NCBI GenBank assembly: GCA_945643635.1
Contig: CALZFC010000148.1
Location: forward strand, 1 to 64,000
Source: Allodiplogaster sudhausi
Taxonomy: Eukaryota > Nematoda > Chromadorea > Rhabditida > Diplogasteridae
Length of the DNA: 64,000 nt
Direction of reading: 5' to 3'
Shown: positions 25,136 to 37,300 of the stretch, piece after piece
Layout of the letters: each line of letters starts with the position of its first letter
Position numbering within the stretch: position 1 is the stretch's first letter
Notes under the pieces: model-generated
What the model was told of the DNA's origin: nothing
Database searches by the model: none
Seen by the model: only the letters and a program-made list of their open reading frames with translations
Made by a program: the position numbers and the translations under genes

Positions 25136-27296
25136 TGGGAGAGAGAGAGAGAAAGAGAGGGAACGAGAGAGAGGAGAGGAGAGTGGGAGAGAGAGATAGA
25201 TAGAGAGAGAGAGAAAGAGAGGGAACGAGAGAGAGGAGAGGAGAGTGGGAGAGAGAGAGATAGAGAGAGAGAGAGTTAACCTGCTTGCTGACTCCATACT
25301 TGTCTGCCAGCTGCTGTAGCACTGGCGCTGCCATCAATTCTGCGTTGCCCCATGCAAGTGACGAGAAGGCCTGCGGGGGCAAAGCATTTTTAGGTTTTTA
25401 TTATATTATTATTAACTAGTAAGTTTTTAACATGTAAGATGTACTCTTCTCTAAATCAATTCTCAGAATGTCATTACTCCTTTCCTTTGTGTTTTAGATA
25501 GTTAAGATGATAAAAGAAACTGTATAAAATAACCTGGAAAGTAATTCCCTTCAGCTTGCAGTAGTGGCGCAGCAACTTCTGAGTGGCGAAGGGGTGGAAT
25601 TCGCACTGGTTGACCGCAGGTACCACCTAAACCATTCCTTATCTCTTCTTCCTCTTATGCAGACTTCCACCTTACCCTCGCATACTCGAAGAGCTCTGCC
25701 AGATGGTAGACTTCGTAGTTGGAGACGCCGATGGCACGGATCACCTTGTCCTTCTCTACGAAACAGCGCCATGGGGAAGAGTGAGAAAAGGAAGAAACAC
25801 ACCATAAATGTCCTCGAGTGCCTGCCAAGTGAGTCGTCTGCTGTGTGCGTTGCTCTCGTCATCATCGGTGCCCGTGAATCGATCGCGAGGGTAGTGAATT
25901 AGGACGAGGTCGAGGTAGCTGGAAAAGAAATATCCATGAGACTGCAGAAAAAAATATTAATTAATTTAGTTTAAAGACATAAAAGACAAATGAAATGAGT
26001 CTGGAGAAAAGAGCTGTCCCGAACCTGCTGCCGAGTGCCTTGAGTGCATTGTCGATGGTTCTGCCGACGTGGGCGACGGAGTCCTCGTTGCACACGCCGA
26101 CCTTCGTGGTCAGGAAGATGTCCTCCCGGGAGAGACCAGACGAGGGAAGGGCATCCTGCAATGGGAATCAGAGGCCAATTGTCATGGAGACACAACAATA
26201 CCAATCAAACAAGGAATCAGTTCACTGGTCTCTTCACCCCACTGGTCTCTATCCCTAGATATCTTTTGGAAATCACTAAGCAATAAATATTCGCTCGATT
26301 TTGAGACAGTCGACAAAGTGTGCAAAAACTAGTTGCTTAGAACAAACAGTAGTCGAAGGGTGAAATGAATATGAAAACCTTGACATATTAAAACTGGGAC
26401 GGCAAAAAGGTCAAATGTCACGTAAACATTAGTGCAGGTGTTCATTCTTGCTCTTTGGCTGAAAGAGAACACATGACGGGTTGAACTTGCAGGGCACATT
26501 ACCTCTCTCTCTCTCTCTCTCCTCTGCTTCTCTCTCCTCTGTCTCTCTCTCTCTCTCCTCTTCCTCTCTGTCTCTCTCCTCTGCCTCTATCTCTCTCCTC
26601 TGCCTCTCTGTCTCTCTCTCCTTCTCTTCGATTCTTCTCTCTCTATATCTCTCTCTCTCTGCTTTCTTCTCCATTCTATCTGTCCCACTTTTTTCCCTGG
26701 TATCTGTTGTTTCATGCAGATCTTTGTTTCCTATTCAATCGCATTCGCCTGAATCTTGCACCACCAATTTGTGATGAAATATGCGGTTGAACAAAAGTAC
26801 ACAACTATCTATAAACCAGCAAGCAAATAACAGAAAAATGAAGTAACAGTAGAATAAAAGCATGAGCCAGACCTTGAGCGCCTTGCCAATCATGTCCTCA
26901 TTCTTGTAGTTAGCAGCCGTATCGATGAGGCGATAGCCATTCTCGAAGGCCGCGCGAACCGCGCCGTTAATCTTTCCCTCCAAGCAGACCATTGCAAACT
27001 TTTGCGAGAAAAAACACATAAGATTTTGTTTCAAAATCGGAGCACGATTCGCGAATAGTTGTCTCGACAGCTTTTATACCTTGAACCCCACAATGGGGAA
27101 TCTAAGCCCTTGTTTACTGGAAGTTTGTCCGGTGCCATTTGCATGCGGAGACGAAAACTGGTTAGAAGAAAGAAAGAAAACACAACAGATAAAGAAGAAC
27201 ACGGACCTGGTCCTCGTTGTACGCAGTGCCCAGGCCGATCCTTGGCATGATCACACCATTGTTGAGTTTGTAGAAGCCACCCAGCACCCGTTTCAT
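24736..27296 (-). CDS. Aldo-keto reductase family protein
   Basis: Nine exons in phase give about 305 aa: 27207-27296, 26873-26998, 26025-26155, 25803-25918, 25676-25755, 25534-25626, 25281-25370, about 24916-25014 and 24736-24828. The (beta/alpha)8 NADPH-dependent reductase signature is complete: IGLGTAYN at the start, catalytic Asp and Tyr in YRLIDTAANYKNE, Lys in FLTTKVG, His in VLIHYPRD, then AIGVSNYEV, VNQCEFHPF and ILPKSESPSRV for cofactor binding. The family reduces aldehydes to alcohols; mammalian AKR1A1 reduces D-glucuronate, the product of MIOX. The placement beside MIOX makes glucuronate or a related aldehyde a plausible substrate, but the sequence alone does not prove it. The intron at 25015-25280 is almost entirely (GA)n on the plus strand. 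A second, upstream start is possible but unsupported. Confidence 0.93.
25020..25278. repeat. (GA)n/(GAGG) microsatellite filling an intron
   Basis: Purine-only simple repeat of about 260 bp, with internal near-duplicated units of about 65 bp (GGAACGAGAGAGAGGAGAGG occurs twice). It occupies almost the entire intron between two aldo-keto reductase exons. Confidence 0.9.
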
Positions 27297-29010
27297 GTCT
27301 GAACAATTGGTTGTTCACTTGAAAAGACTTCTGAACAAATCTTGCAGAAACAAGAGGAACGACTGGGTGGCGCTAATTGTAAGTGTCACCTTTCGGTGAC
27401 TTTTGAAGTTCGAAATAAAACTGCACTAGGTATTTTGTGCAAGACTACACAACTGCTTTTAGAGAGAGAGAGTGATTTTAACCCGCGGCGGCTTGTGAAA
27501 TCGCTCTACTTCTACTATCCGGTTTTTCTCGGTGATCTCTGGCCCACGCTAAATCCTGATAAGAGATGACGTTTTCCGTTTTGTCGTACATGGACAGGTT
27601 TCTTTTCCCAAAATAAAACCGATCATTACATTTACCTTCGCTTGAGGTGGAAGGAGTAACGGTCATGTTTGGATGTCGAATGATGAGCCTTTGCAATAGA
27701 AGGAGTCTTCGCTCTTCTTATCTCTGTTTATACACACCTTCAATCGTCAATCTCTCCTTCTCTTTTCTCTCATTCTATCTCCCTCTTGATCCCATCCATC
27801 ATTTCATTCTTTTCTCTCTTCGGTTCGTATCCCCACTCACTTCCTCTGTAGCTTCTCTCGTTCTTAGCCCTTCCATGCCAATATGATTTCCTCTCGTCCC
27901 TTAACATTAACAGCCTCTTTCTAGTTATCTTTCTGAATTTGCAAGTGATTATTATTCCCCTTTGAGAGCGGAGAGGGGGTGTCTTAAAATGGACATTTCA
28001 ATATCATCCATCACTTTCTGCCACATCTTGCTCGCGTTTTGAGTGAATCCAATACCGGTTTTCTGCTGTAATCATTGAAAGTCACAGGGAATGAAACGGT
28101 TCAATGGAGTAAGTAATGATGTGCAGGACGAAGATTAAGAGAGAGTGGTCGAGAGAGAGAAAGAAAGACTTATAGAGAAAGAGAGAGAGAGAAAGAGAGA
28201 GATATAAAGAGAGGAAAGACAGAGATAAAGTAATCCATGGGCATCGTGCAAAGAACACTACGTCACTATTGCAAGGGAGACCTCCTTCTATTCTAAAATG
28301 TTGCACTTCTCTTCGCTTCCCAAGATAGTCCATTCCTTCTGATTGAGAAAGAGATAGAATTACCAATAAAAGTGGCAATTATTGAGAAGCAGAAAAGTTA
28401 TCAGTGACTGCCGACTTCAGTCTCATTTGATAAGACTCTCATGGAATCTTTGAAGGTAAGCAGCCGACGATAAGAAAAGCACGGGGAAGCCCGCGTTTAT
28501 GATCTGCACACATGCCAGCACTTTCTCAAGCTTCTCTCTCTCTCTCTCTCTCTCCCGTCTCCATTGATACACTTTTTACTATTTTGATAGTCTGGTTCTC
28601 TAAAAGCACTGCCCACATGATCTCAAAGTCTATTTGATGACGGAGTGAGACCAACAGCTCACTCTCAGTTCAGGAAAAAAGGATTTAGCATTAAGATATT
28701 AAAATACAGCCTAATTCATATTATATAACAATTAAAGTTTTTAATAGTTTGTTTTCTTCGCCAAATAAAATTAAACATTTTGTTTAAAATATTTATCACC
28801 ATCATGCATAATATCGGAAACAATGTACGACCACTATTAAAATAAACCTACCTGATAATGAATGATAAGAACAGCAGGACTAAAAGTGTAGGAGGTATGG
28901 AGAGAGTAGGAAAGCTATTGAATGAATGAGATGGCAGAAGAGAGTTTCCCGAAAAGGCCCGGGAAGGATCCCGACTGTCTCAAGAACAGGAAAGAGTCCC
29001 GTCGTGGTAA
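27297..29010. other. Intergenic region upstream of the aldo-keto reductase gene
   Basis: Promoter-side DNA of the reductase gene, with CT-rich stretches near 27740-27860, GA tracts near 28140-28210 and a CT run at about 28533-28555. No gene was recognised. Confidence 0.5.
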
Positions 29011-29018
29011 AGATTTCC

Positions 29019-29616
29019 GGGGGTATGACAAAAGCGCAGCGGTCAAAAGCGCAGCGGTCAAAAGCGCAGCGGTCAAATGAGCAGCGGTCAAAAGCGCAGC
29101 GCCTGGCCTGGTGCATATGTGACGGCGAATTGTTACCATTTTTTCTGTTCAAACCATCTTGGACATCTTTATAACCGATCAGATTATTTGTTAAGGCCAT
29201 TTTAACTACACTATTAATCATTCATGACGTCTTACAGTTGACAATTAGTGAATTAAATCTCAAATCATGCGACTTTAGCGTGTTTCCGGCCAAGTTCAAT
29301 GTACAGGACAACAATAAAAATAGACAAGAAAGACTGGGACAATACACCTTCATCAATATGTTTAAAACTGGACAAGAACACTGTTGCTAACTAAATTTTA
29401 ATTCAAAAAAATTTGTAGGCTAGTATTTTAAACGCTGGAACTGAATGATCGACTTCGTCTCCGCCCACGCTTCAATTTCTGAGTGCCTTTTTGAGTGTTC
29501 GTGAGCATGAGAAAATAGGGAATGAAATGGTAATTTACTATCTTTTTTAACCATTTCGTTATTTTACATATCACGGAGCTCTCGCTCTCATTCTCTCTCT
29601 CTCTCTTTCTTTCTCG

Positions 29617-29648
<32 letters not shown>

Positions 29649-30554
29649 TTCAATTTCTCTCTGTCTCTGTCTCTTTAGCTCTCTCTCTCTATCCTTCCAT
29701 TTGCCCATTAAAGGAGATCTCCGCCGAATAATTAACGTGTTATGTTTTTCGCATGGTTCAGTTCGTCTCGGCGTAAAAGATAGATTCAGGAAGTTTGAAT
29801 TATTTTCATCTTATCGTTTCAGAATTATAGCCATGTTAAATATCACGGGTAGAGAAATGACTATTGTATATATTAGAACCCTCATATTTTGCAACGCTCT
29901 CTCGGGCTAGAACAGACGGATGCTACAGTAGCGCTACAGAGCATATTGTAGCGCTAGAGAAAATAGTTATTCAACGGACGACTTCTCTAATCTCATTTTC
30001 AATACTAACTATTTACTACGTGTAATATGTCCATTGTTACGATAATTGTTTTTAAATTATAGGCGGATGCTGAAACTGCAATAATGACAGTTATCCAGCG
30101 TTTCTTATGCTTGCCTAAGAATTTTTTTGAATTAAAATTTAGTTTGCAACAGTGTTCCTGTCCAGTTTTAAACATATTGATGAAGGTGTATTGTCCCAGT
30201 CTTTCTTGTCTATTTTTATTGTTGTCATGTACGCTGAATTTAAAAACGGGAGGCTGGAAACACGCTAAAGTCGCATGATTTGAGATTTAGTTCACTAATT
30301 GTCAACTGTAAGACGTCATGAATGATTAATAGTGTAGTTAAAATGGCCTTAACAAATAATCTGATCGGTTATAAAGATGTCCAAGATGGTTTGAACAGAA
30401 AAAATGGTAACAATTCGCCGTCACATATGCACCAGGCCAGGCGCTGCGCTTTTGACCGCTGCGCATTTGACCGCTGCGCTTTTGACCGCTGCGCTTTTGA
30501 CCGCTGCGCTTTTGTCCGCTGCGCTTTTGTCCGCTGCGCTTTTGTCATACCCCC
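29019..30554. mobile_element. Foldback/hAT-like non-autonomous element with tandem-repeat termini
   Basis: Inverted termini at about 29019-29420 and 30115-30554 begin with GGGGGTATGACAAAAG. An 8 bp direct repeat, AGATTTCC, flanks the element (29011-29018 and 30555-30562), the target-duplication length of hAT-type transposons. Just inside each end lies an array of a 15 bp unit, AAAAGCGCAGCGGTC: about 5 copies on the left, 7 on the right. The loop contains a CT microsatellite and a dispersed repeat. No transposase is encoded; the ORF with repeated DRCAF residues simply reads the 15 bp array. Confidence 0.85.
29708..29966 (+). repeat. Dispersed repeat, copy 1
   Basis: A diverged match to 39862-40100. 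Shared landmarks are ATTAAAGGAG, CGAATAATTA, CAGTTCGTCTC, TAAATATCACGGGTAGA, TTTTGCAACG and ACAGTAGCGCTA. Copy 1 sits inside the loop of the foldback element, so one element is nested in, or mobilised with, the other. Confidence 0.75.
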
Positions 30555-30562
30555 AGATTTCC

Positions 30563-31526
30563 AGGCTAACTTCGTGTTGTATTCGTGGGGAAAGGCCACC
30601 CGCTTTATCTTTTCTGTGTGTTGTCATTTGCTTATCCGGCTGGGCAATGCGGCCAGAGAAAAGGTATAACAGAAATATAAAGGGAGGTTCTGAAGGTCAC
30701 CTACTCTTTTATATGTTAATTTTGATGTGACATTTTAGAAAAAAAAACGTGAAACTTCTTTAATAAATACATTTGTATGTACTCATAGAACACAGCGTCA
30801 GCGGTCGAATTTTTTGTTTTAGAACTAAGTTAATGGTAACTGTAATTATAGATAATGTGAATTCTTCCTGCTAATAAGGAAAAAAATCTGGACCGCCCGC
30901 CACTATGTTCTATGTTGGTTTTTTGTCACTGGATGCCAGTGACAGAATTAAGAAGTGCTAATTAGTGCTGTTCTGGAATCTGCCTTATCAACTCCAAAAC
31001 AATAATAAGTTAGCCTATCTCTGAGACTGGATACCAGTAGTGATTGAGTGATTGGAAGTGCTGAAAGAATTAGAATCTGGTGCTCAGGTAGAATAGGATA
31101 AGCAGGGGGCAGTTGGATTTCTCTGCTATGGGCGGGAGGTGGACTGGATACCAGTTATCCTTAGCTTCCTGCGGTAGATGGAAGAAGTAATCCACTGGAT
31201 GCCAGTGGTCGTTCCCTACTTCGACACGGATGCCGTGTCTCAGACGGTCGTGGTCTTCTTTGCCTGAATCCAGGATTACTGTATCTTCTTGACGAATCCA
31301 TGCAGGAGTGTGCACTGTGATGCAGTAGTGGCAGAAGCTTGTCAACTTGCATGTCAATACATATGTAGTTCCACCCTGGATTTTGGTGCCGTAAATCTTA
31401 TATCACAAGATTTCTCAAAAGGCGTTGTCCCAAAATTATATAATAAATGGGAATAGATTATGGAGTTTTCAATCAAAGATGAAATTGTAATTGATACTTA
31501 ATCAGCCGAAGCATGACTCTACCTAA
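30563..31526. other. Spacer with four copies of a 13 bp hyphenated palindrome
   Basis: ACTGG-ATR-CCAGT occurs at about 30928-30940, 31026-31038, 31143-31155 and 31194-31206; two copies have longer arms (up to 8 bp each side). A 95-codon minus-strand ORF (31070-31357) overlaps them and reads repeated NWYPV/HWHPV, but it has no recognised homology. This DNA lies between the foldback element and the Tc5 insertion. Confidence 0.6.
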
Positions 31527-31873
31527 CAAGGGAAGTCTTTCGGCGGGGTGTGGCAAACCTCAACATGTTATATACCATTCGAAAGCTCTCGACGAGCTGG
31601 TAACGTTTTTGATGTTTTTAACTGCAGAAGAGAGCGTTGGAATTAATTTAATTTTTTTTTGCATATGGTCCGGGTTCGGACCCATGTGGTGGCAACCGTT
31701 TTGCCGACATTCAAAAAATTCGAAATGTGTTCCAAATAGTCATTATATATCGTTTATTAGCAAAAACATTAGATAAAATATTAATAAATGAAAATAATCT
31801 TACTTGAAAGAGATTGCGAAAGTAGCAACTTGAAAGTAATGGTATGGAAGATGAACAATGAGAGCGCCAACAA

Positions 31874-33690
31874 TTAACAAAGGTGGACATTAACAACAAA
31901 ATGCTCGAAGCACAGACGCTTCTTGCAGTGGGAGTGGGCGCATGTCACAAATGACAGGGACTGGCAGCCGCTGGGGAACTCGCAGTTGACGACGGAATCG
32001 CCACAGAAGCACAAGCGAACAGGGGTCTGGAAGGGTCCTGGATTGGACGAGATGTAGCCGGCGGAGTACCACGGAAACTGCAGCATTGGCCGGAAGGCGT
32101 CAGCCTTGAACTGGTGGTAGCAGGCCGAGAGCATTTTCAAGATACTATCACGCTGGAATACGGAGAAGGGCAGACCATGAGCCATGACATGAGTAGTCAG
32201 TCGGCGAATGAAGGCTTTAAATGGGCAGAAGAAGAATAGATCAAGGGGTTGAATGAGAGAGGTAGCTCCGGGCGGGATGTTCTTGACAACGATGGATTTG
32301 CCGGCAGGCGCGGCAGTGGTGAACGCTGCCGTGTCCTTGAATGCACTCCAGGAATCGACCAGAAGATAAGTAGACGGCGGCGCGGTCGGAGAGAAGACGC
32401 ACTCTCTGATCCAATCGTTCATGTGAGCTTTGGTCATTATGTGGGAATGACCCGCGCGAACAAGGAGATTTGGTGCAGAGAAGCACCCTCTCTGTGGAAG
32501 CTGACCGCCCTTCTCTTGCAATACAACATACAGTCTCTCTCCCAGCATGCCTTCGGCGTACAAGAGGGGCATGATGGTGTAGCTGTGGGAAGTGGCGGAA
32601 GTTGACTGCACCACGGCTTCGACTTTCCGGACGCCTATGGGGGCAAGAGTACGGGCAGTGTGCATTTCCTTCAGAAAACCTGATTGGTCGGCGTTAGCAA
32701 GGGAAACGTTGGGCAAGTTTGCCATATCCTGTTTCACCGAGTCCACGAAATCGGAGGCGGCCTTGATGATGAGAGCTCTGTCCAACTGATTCTTCTTGCT
32801 TATGAATGTCGTTATGCGCCGTGATCGTAAATGAGCGAACTTCTTGAAAGTCGAAAGCCATGTTCTGGATGCTTTGAAGCCGGAAATCAGTGATAACTCG
32901 TTGTTCTTGCGCAGGGCCAGCTGTTGAATGTCCAAGTCGTGAATGATCGCGCCTGCAACCTTTTCTTTTTTCAGAAAACACTATTTTACCGTTGTAATAA
33001 AAAAAATTTCATTTATTGTGTTCACCTTTTTCGAACATCTCCTTCACCGCCTCATAAACGATCTCGGCCAGCTTGATCTGATTGTTCGCTATGGTATCGT
33101 TTGCCTCGCTAGACTTCTCGTATACCCGCAACTTTTCCAAATCTCGTTCCGTCTTGATGAAACGGAAACTTGCTGTCATCGACGCGAGAGTTCGCGATCC
33201 TTTCTTTGATGATCGATAGTGAACCAGGGCTTCCTTCACCTGCGAAATATTTGCATGCATGTGTATGTATATGTACATACATACATGCATCTACTTTTTT
33301 GCGTATACCCAAAATACATATACAATTATTTTATAATTATGTATTTTCTTACATATATTTATGCGTGTGTATTTTCGTACATATATTTATGCGTACCTTC
33401 TCTTCCGCGATCGGTTGATTGTTAAATCGGATCACCTTCGTCCTTCCCGTAGGAGTGGAGGGAGTGATGGCAATGTCATCAGAGGGACACCAGTTTGGAT
33501 CGGTCTCCTCATCATCACTGATGTCAACGTCTTCGTCCTCCTCGATCACGACATCGCCGGTCATTGCTTCACGGAGAAGGAAAGAGAAAGATTCAAACAT
33601 CTTTCTCTCCATCCTGCTTGGCGATGACATATCACCGCTGCTGCCAAACTCTTTGACCAGCAAGCCAACGACTTTTGATGGCGAGAACAT
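31874..33690 (-). CDS. Tc5-type transposase
   Basis: Three exons: 33397-33690, about 33025-33240 and 31874-32957, giving about 525 aa with no internal stops. The N-terminal exon has an acidic stretch (EEDEDVDISDDEE). The central part carries a helix-turn-helix DNA-binding region (FKASRTWLSTFKK, then LRSRRIT). The DDE catalytic core shows Asp in NADQSGF, Asp in LLVDSWSAFKD and the PPGATSLIQPLDL block typical of the pogo/Tc5 group. The C-terminus is Cys/His-rich (FCGDSVVNC, then TCAHSHCKKRLCFEHF), as in the zinc-binding tail of Tc5 transposases. The enzyme cuts and pastes the element by recognising its inverted termini. The copy looks functional from sequence. Confidence 0.88.
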
Positions 33691-33957
33691 GCCTAATAGT
33701 GGACTATTTTTACGTATATCCAACGAATAATAATAACAAAAATGAAAATAAAGAAGGCAAAATGAAAAAGGGAAATCCAGACCTCTATGTATGTATCTCA
33801 TTTGAGACAGCCGACTGGCATGATTCGACAAGTTTCAACACGTTTCTGCCTCATTTGAGACAGCCGACCGGTTCTGATACTCCTGTTTCAACATGTTTAA
33901 CACCAGCATGGTCTATACCAACCAAAAACAAAGTCTGCAAAAACTTTGCATTCCAGC

Positions 33958-34020
33958 GGCACCGAACCCTATACCTCTTGGACCACTATTCATACGCTAA
34001 CCACTTCACCACGCCGACAC
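33958..34020 (-). ncRNA. tRNA-like sequence with A and B boxes (probable SINE-type remnant)
   Basis: Read on the minus strand, an A-box-like TGGTGAAGTGG is followed about 30 nt later by a B-box-like GGTTCGGTGCC. The T and acceptor stems do not pair well, so this is not a functional tRNA by eye; a degenerate tRNA-derived insertion inside the Tc5 element is more likely. Confidence 0.35.
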
Positions 34021-34339
34021 ACTTTCAGTGGATAACAGAGCTGTCAATCTGCTCGCTTCATTTTTCTACCGTGTCCACACAAATGCCGCATTTTCATACG
34101 TTTAATGTTTGCATTTTTTTTATTTCTCACTGGTGATGTGCGAAGGAGCATAATTACAACACGTGCGCTGAATTTAAATGCTCTACGAAGCGAAGTTTTA
34201 ATTTTAATTTTATCTCATTCCAACGCTCTCTTCTGCAGTTAAAAACATCAAAAACGTTACCAGCTCGTCGAGAGCTTTCGAATGGTATATAACATGTTGA
34301 GGTTTGCCACACCCCGCCGAAAGACTTCCCTTGTAAGCA

Positions 34340-37300
34340 TTAGTAAGCATCGTATTTGGCAGCAGCTGGCTCTTGGGTGTCAGCAGAGTCGTGGAAGACC
34401 TGCTTGGTGCCGGGCTCCGTGAGATAGAGAGTCTGTTGATGCGCGAGTCTCCTCTCCTTCGCGGTCTTGAAGAGGTTCTCCACTTCCTCAATCTCGACTC
34501 CCTTCGTCTCTGGCACGAAGAAGTAGAAGACAATCGCTGCCACCAATCCGAACACAGCGTACAAAAAGTAGGTTCCTCAAGAGAAATCAGCGCATATTTT
34601 AATATCAAATGTACTATGCGAAATACTTTTTTTTTGATAATCAATAAGAAATAAGAAGAAAGAGAGAGAGAGAGCCGAACCTGCTTTGGAGATTGCTTCG
34701 CCGAGCGAGAGAAAAGTGAGTGAGATGATGAGATTGAAGACCCAGTTGGAGGCGGTGGAGAGGGAGACGCAAGTGGAGCGCGCCCAGAGCGGGTAGATTT
34801 CCGCGTTGAATACCCACGGCATCGGAGCCATACCTGGCACGGATGCTTTGGCCAGTCTATCTTTTTATTTCCTTCCATAAGTAATACTCTTAAAATTGTC
34901 ACTCACCGAATGCAAATGCGAGCTGGAAGAGCACCATGCCAATGATAGGAAGCCAGGAGTAGCTGGAGCGGCAGAAGTTGGGCATTAGACCGTAGCCTGG
35001 AAGAAAGCGAAAGAGAAATATAAAAAAAAGAAGGAGAGAAAGAGAAATAGAGAATGAAAGAGAGAAGGAGAAAAAGGGAGAGAGAGAAAGAAAGAGAAAT
35101 AGAGGATGAGAAAGAATGAGAGAAATAGTGAAGAGAGTGAAATTTGAGTATTTTTTGAATGACATGGTTAATAAGTGAGCGACCTGTTGCCTTGTCGGCG
35201 CACTTGCCGACGCTGCTGATGTGATCCTCGGGATCTCCGCCGACCGGGAGACAGTTCCCTTGCAATTCGTCTCCTGGCGGGTGGCAGAAGCCGCAGAGAT
35301 GAGAAGTGACGCACGAGTCGCAGTTGCTGCAATCGCTCCTCTCTTTTCCTGTCCTTTCATTTTTTAACTCCAAAAATAGAACGGTAAATTAACAGCACGC
35401 AGCCGCGAGCACAACAAACCTAAAACCGTTGCAGAAGTCAAAGTTCTCGTACAAACTGCCATTGGGGATGTTCGCCGGTGTGATCGCAACGGAATCCTAT
35501 TTGGACAAATGCTTTTTAGTATTCAGCCTATCTCAACTCTCGTTCTTCCTTTTTTCCTTTCCATATATATCAGTCTCTCTCTCTCTCTCTCTGTCTCTCA
35601 CTCTCTCTCTCGCTCTCTCTGCTGACCTTATTGACAACCATGAATGCTCCTCCAAGGAAGCAGAGCGATAGAATGACAGCGATGATCGAGCTCATGAGAA
35701 TGACTCTTCTTCCGAATCTCTCTATCATGTACAGTGGCGCGAGGGTCGACACCGGCTGCGCGGCTAGAAATTCATTTTATTCGCACTTCCATCAATATAC
35801 TCATACATATATGAGCCAGTGGATTTGAATCGAAACCTGCAACGCCGCAGGCTATCCAAATGGCATCGATCTTATCCTCAATGCCAGCCGACTGCACAAT
35901 AGTGCCCGAGTAGTACCTGCAGAGAACCCTTTCCAAACTCTTTCTCTTGCCATCTCTCTCTCTCTCTCTCTCTCTTTCTATCTCCCTTACTCATTTTCTG
36001 GTCATGTATCTCTCTTTCTCCCCTCTCTATTCTAAATTACATGATGGTGTTGATGCCAATGATCTGCTGGAACATCTGCATGGAGCAGCCGAGCAGAAGA
36101 GCTCGACGAACATGGGGAGTCTGGAGCACGCGTGAGATCACCGAAGTGTTTTCTGAGGAGAGAGAGAGAAGAAAGGGGAGAGATTCGAGACGAAGAGAAG
36201 AGAGTGAAAGAGGGAGAGAGAGAGAGAAAGATAGAGAGAGAATCAATTCCCCCCTCACCATATCCCATCTTCGCCTTTTTTTCCTCTTCGAGTGAATCGC
36301 GAATTTCATCGAGATCAAATTGAGTCCATTCTGCATCATTGTCATAGATCTGTTATAGAAGAAATTCGGCGAGAAAGTTCATTCAAAATATCGGCCGCAT
36401 CTCTCTTCATTTTATTCACAATAAAAATTGTACAAATTAGCAAACCTTTCCGAGCACTCGTTCGCATTCTTCGATTCGGCCTTGTTGATACAGGAAACGG
36501 GGAGTGTCACTCAGGAAGTAGAAACCGATTAGCTGAAAGGAGTACGCTCTTTCTCTTTCATTTCATCCGATTTGAGAGATAACAGAGAGAATGAGTGAGG
36601 GTGAGAGAGAACAGTGACATCAGAAATAAGAGAGAGAAAGAAAGAGAGAGAGAGAGAGAGAGAAGTGGTGACGCGTGTGGGACATGTTGTAATGTTTCGC
36701 ACAGCATACCTACCTTACTTTCTTATATGTGCCATTCATGCCGGGACCCAACCTGGATTGCCGCAGGCACAGCGGCGAATCCGAACATGAGTCGCCATCC
36801 GATTCGAACGGGGTCGATGTGGGCGAAGCCGGCAGCAATGGCATTCGCGACGATGAAGCCAGACGCTATCATGATCTACAGTAGTTAATTAACACTTTTA
36901 TTTTTGTGTTTATCGTTTTTCTTTATCATCGCAATATATCATTTCCACCGTACTTGGTAGATCGTAACGAGGAAGCCACGAAGATTACAAGGAGAAGCCT
37001 CGCTGATGTACACGGGAATCATCATGGAGGCAAAGCCTGGGGAAAACATGGCCGTTTAATAATTATTCCTCAAAATTGATGAGACTTGAGTATCTTGTAT
37101 TGCATGACTTGCGTTTCTTTCAGCTGACCGATAGCAGCTCCAAGAAGAATTCTGCCGATGAGAAGAGTCACTTTCTCGGGGGCGCCCGCGCAAACCAACG
37201 CGCCGAGCTACAGAAATTCATCTTTCTTTTCTATTTATATTTATGTCACATTTACTGCTCTTTCTTTTTTTATTACCTTATGTTAGCAGTTAACTAATGG

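Larger units (their letters stand above)
31527..34333 (-). mobile_element. Tc5-family DNA transposon, apparently intact
   Basis: The element is 2807 bp with 117 bp inverted termini (31527-31643 and 34217-34333) starting CAAGGGAAGTCTTTCGGCGG. It is flanked by TAA on both sides (31524-31526 and 34334-34336), matching the TNA target duplication of Tc5. It encodes a full transposase on the minus strand. Its right end lies 6 nt beyond the HMIT-like gene's stop codon, so it is in that gene's 3' untranslated region. Confidence 0.9.

Noticed and set aside
29031..29105. CRISPR-like array of 15 bp repeats
   Set aside because: The units are contiguous with no spacers, in a eukaryotic transposon terminus.
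30322..30669. ORF with repeated DRCAF residues (also its mirror near 28880-29221)
   Set aside because: It reads the 15 bp tandem array in the foldback element's termini, not a protein gene.
32249..32605. Plus-strand ORFs inside the Tc5 transposase
   Set aside because: They are antisense shadows of the transposase exon.
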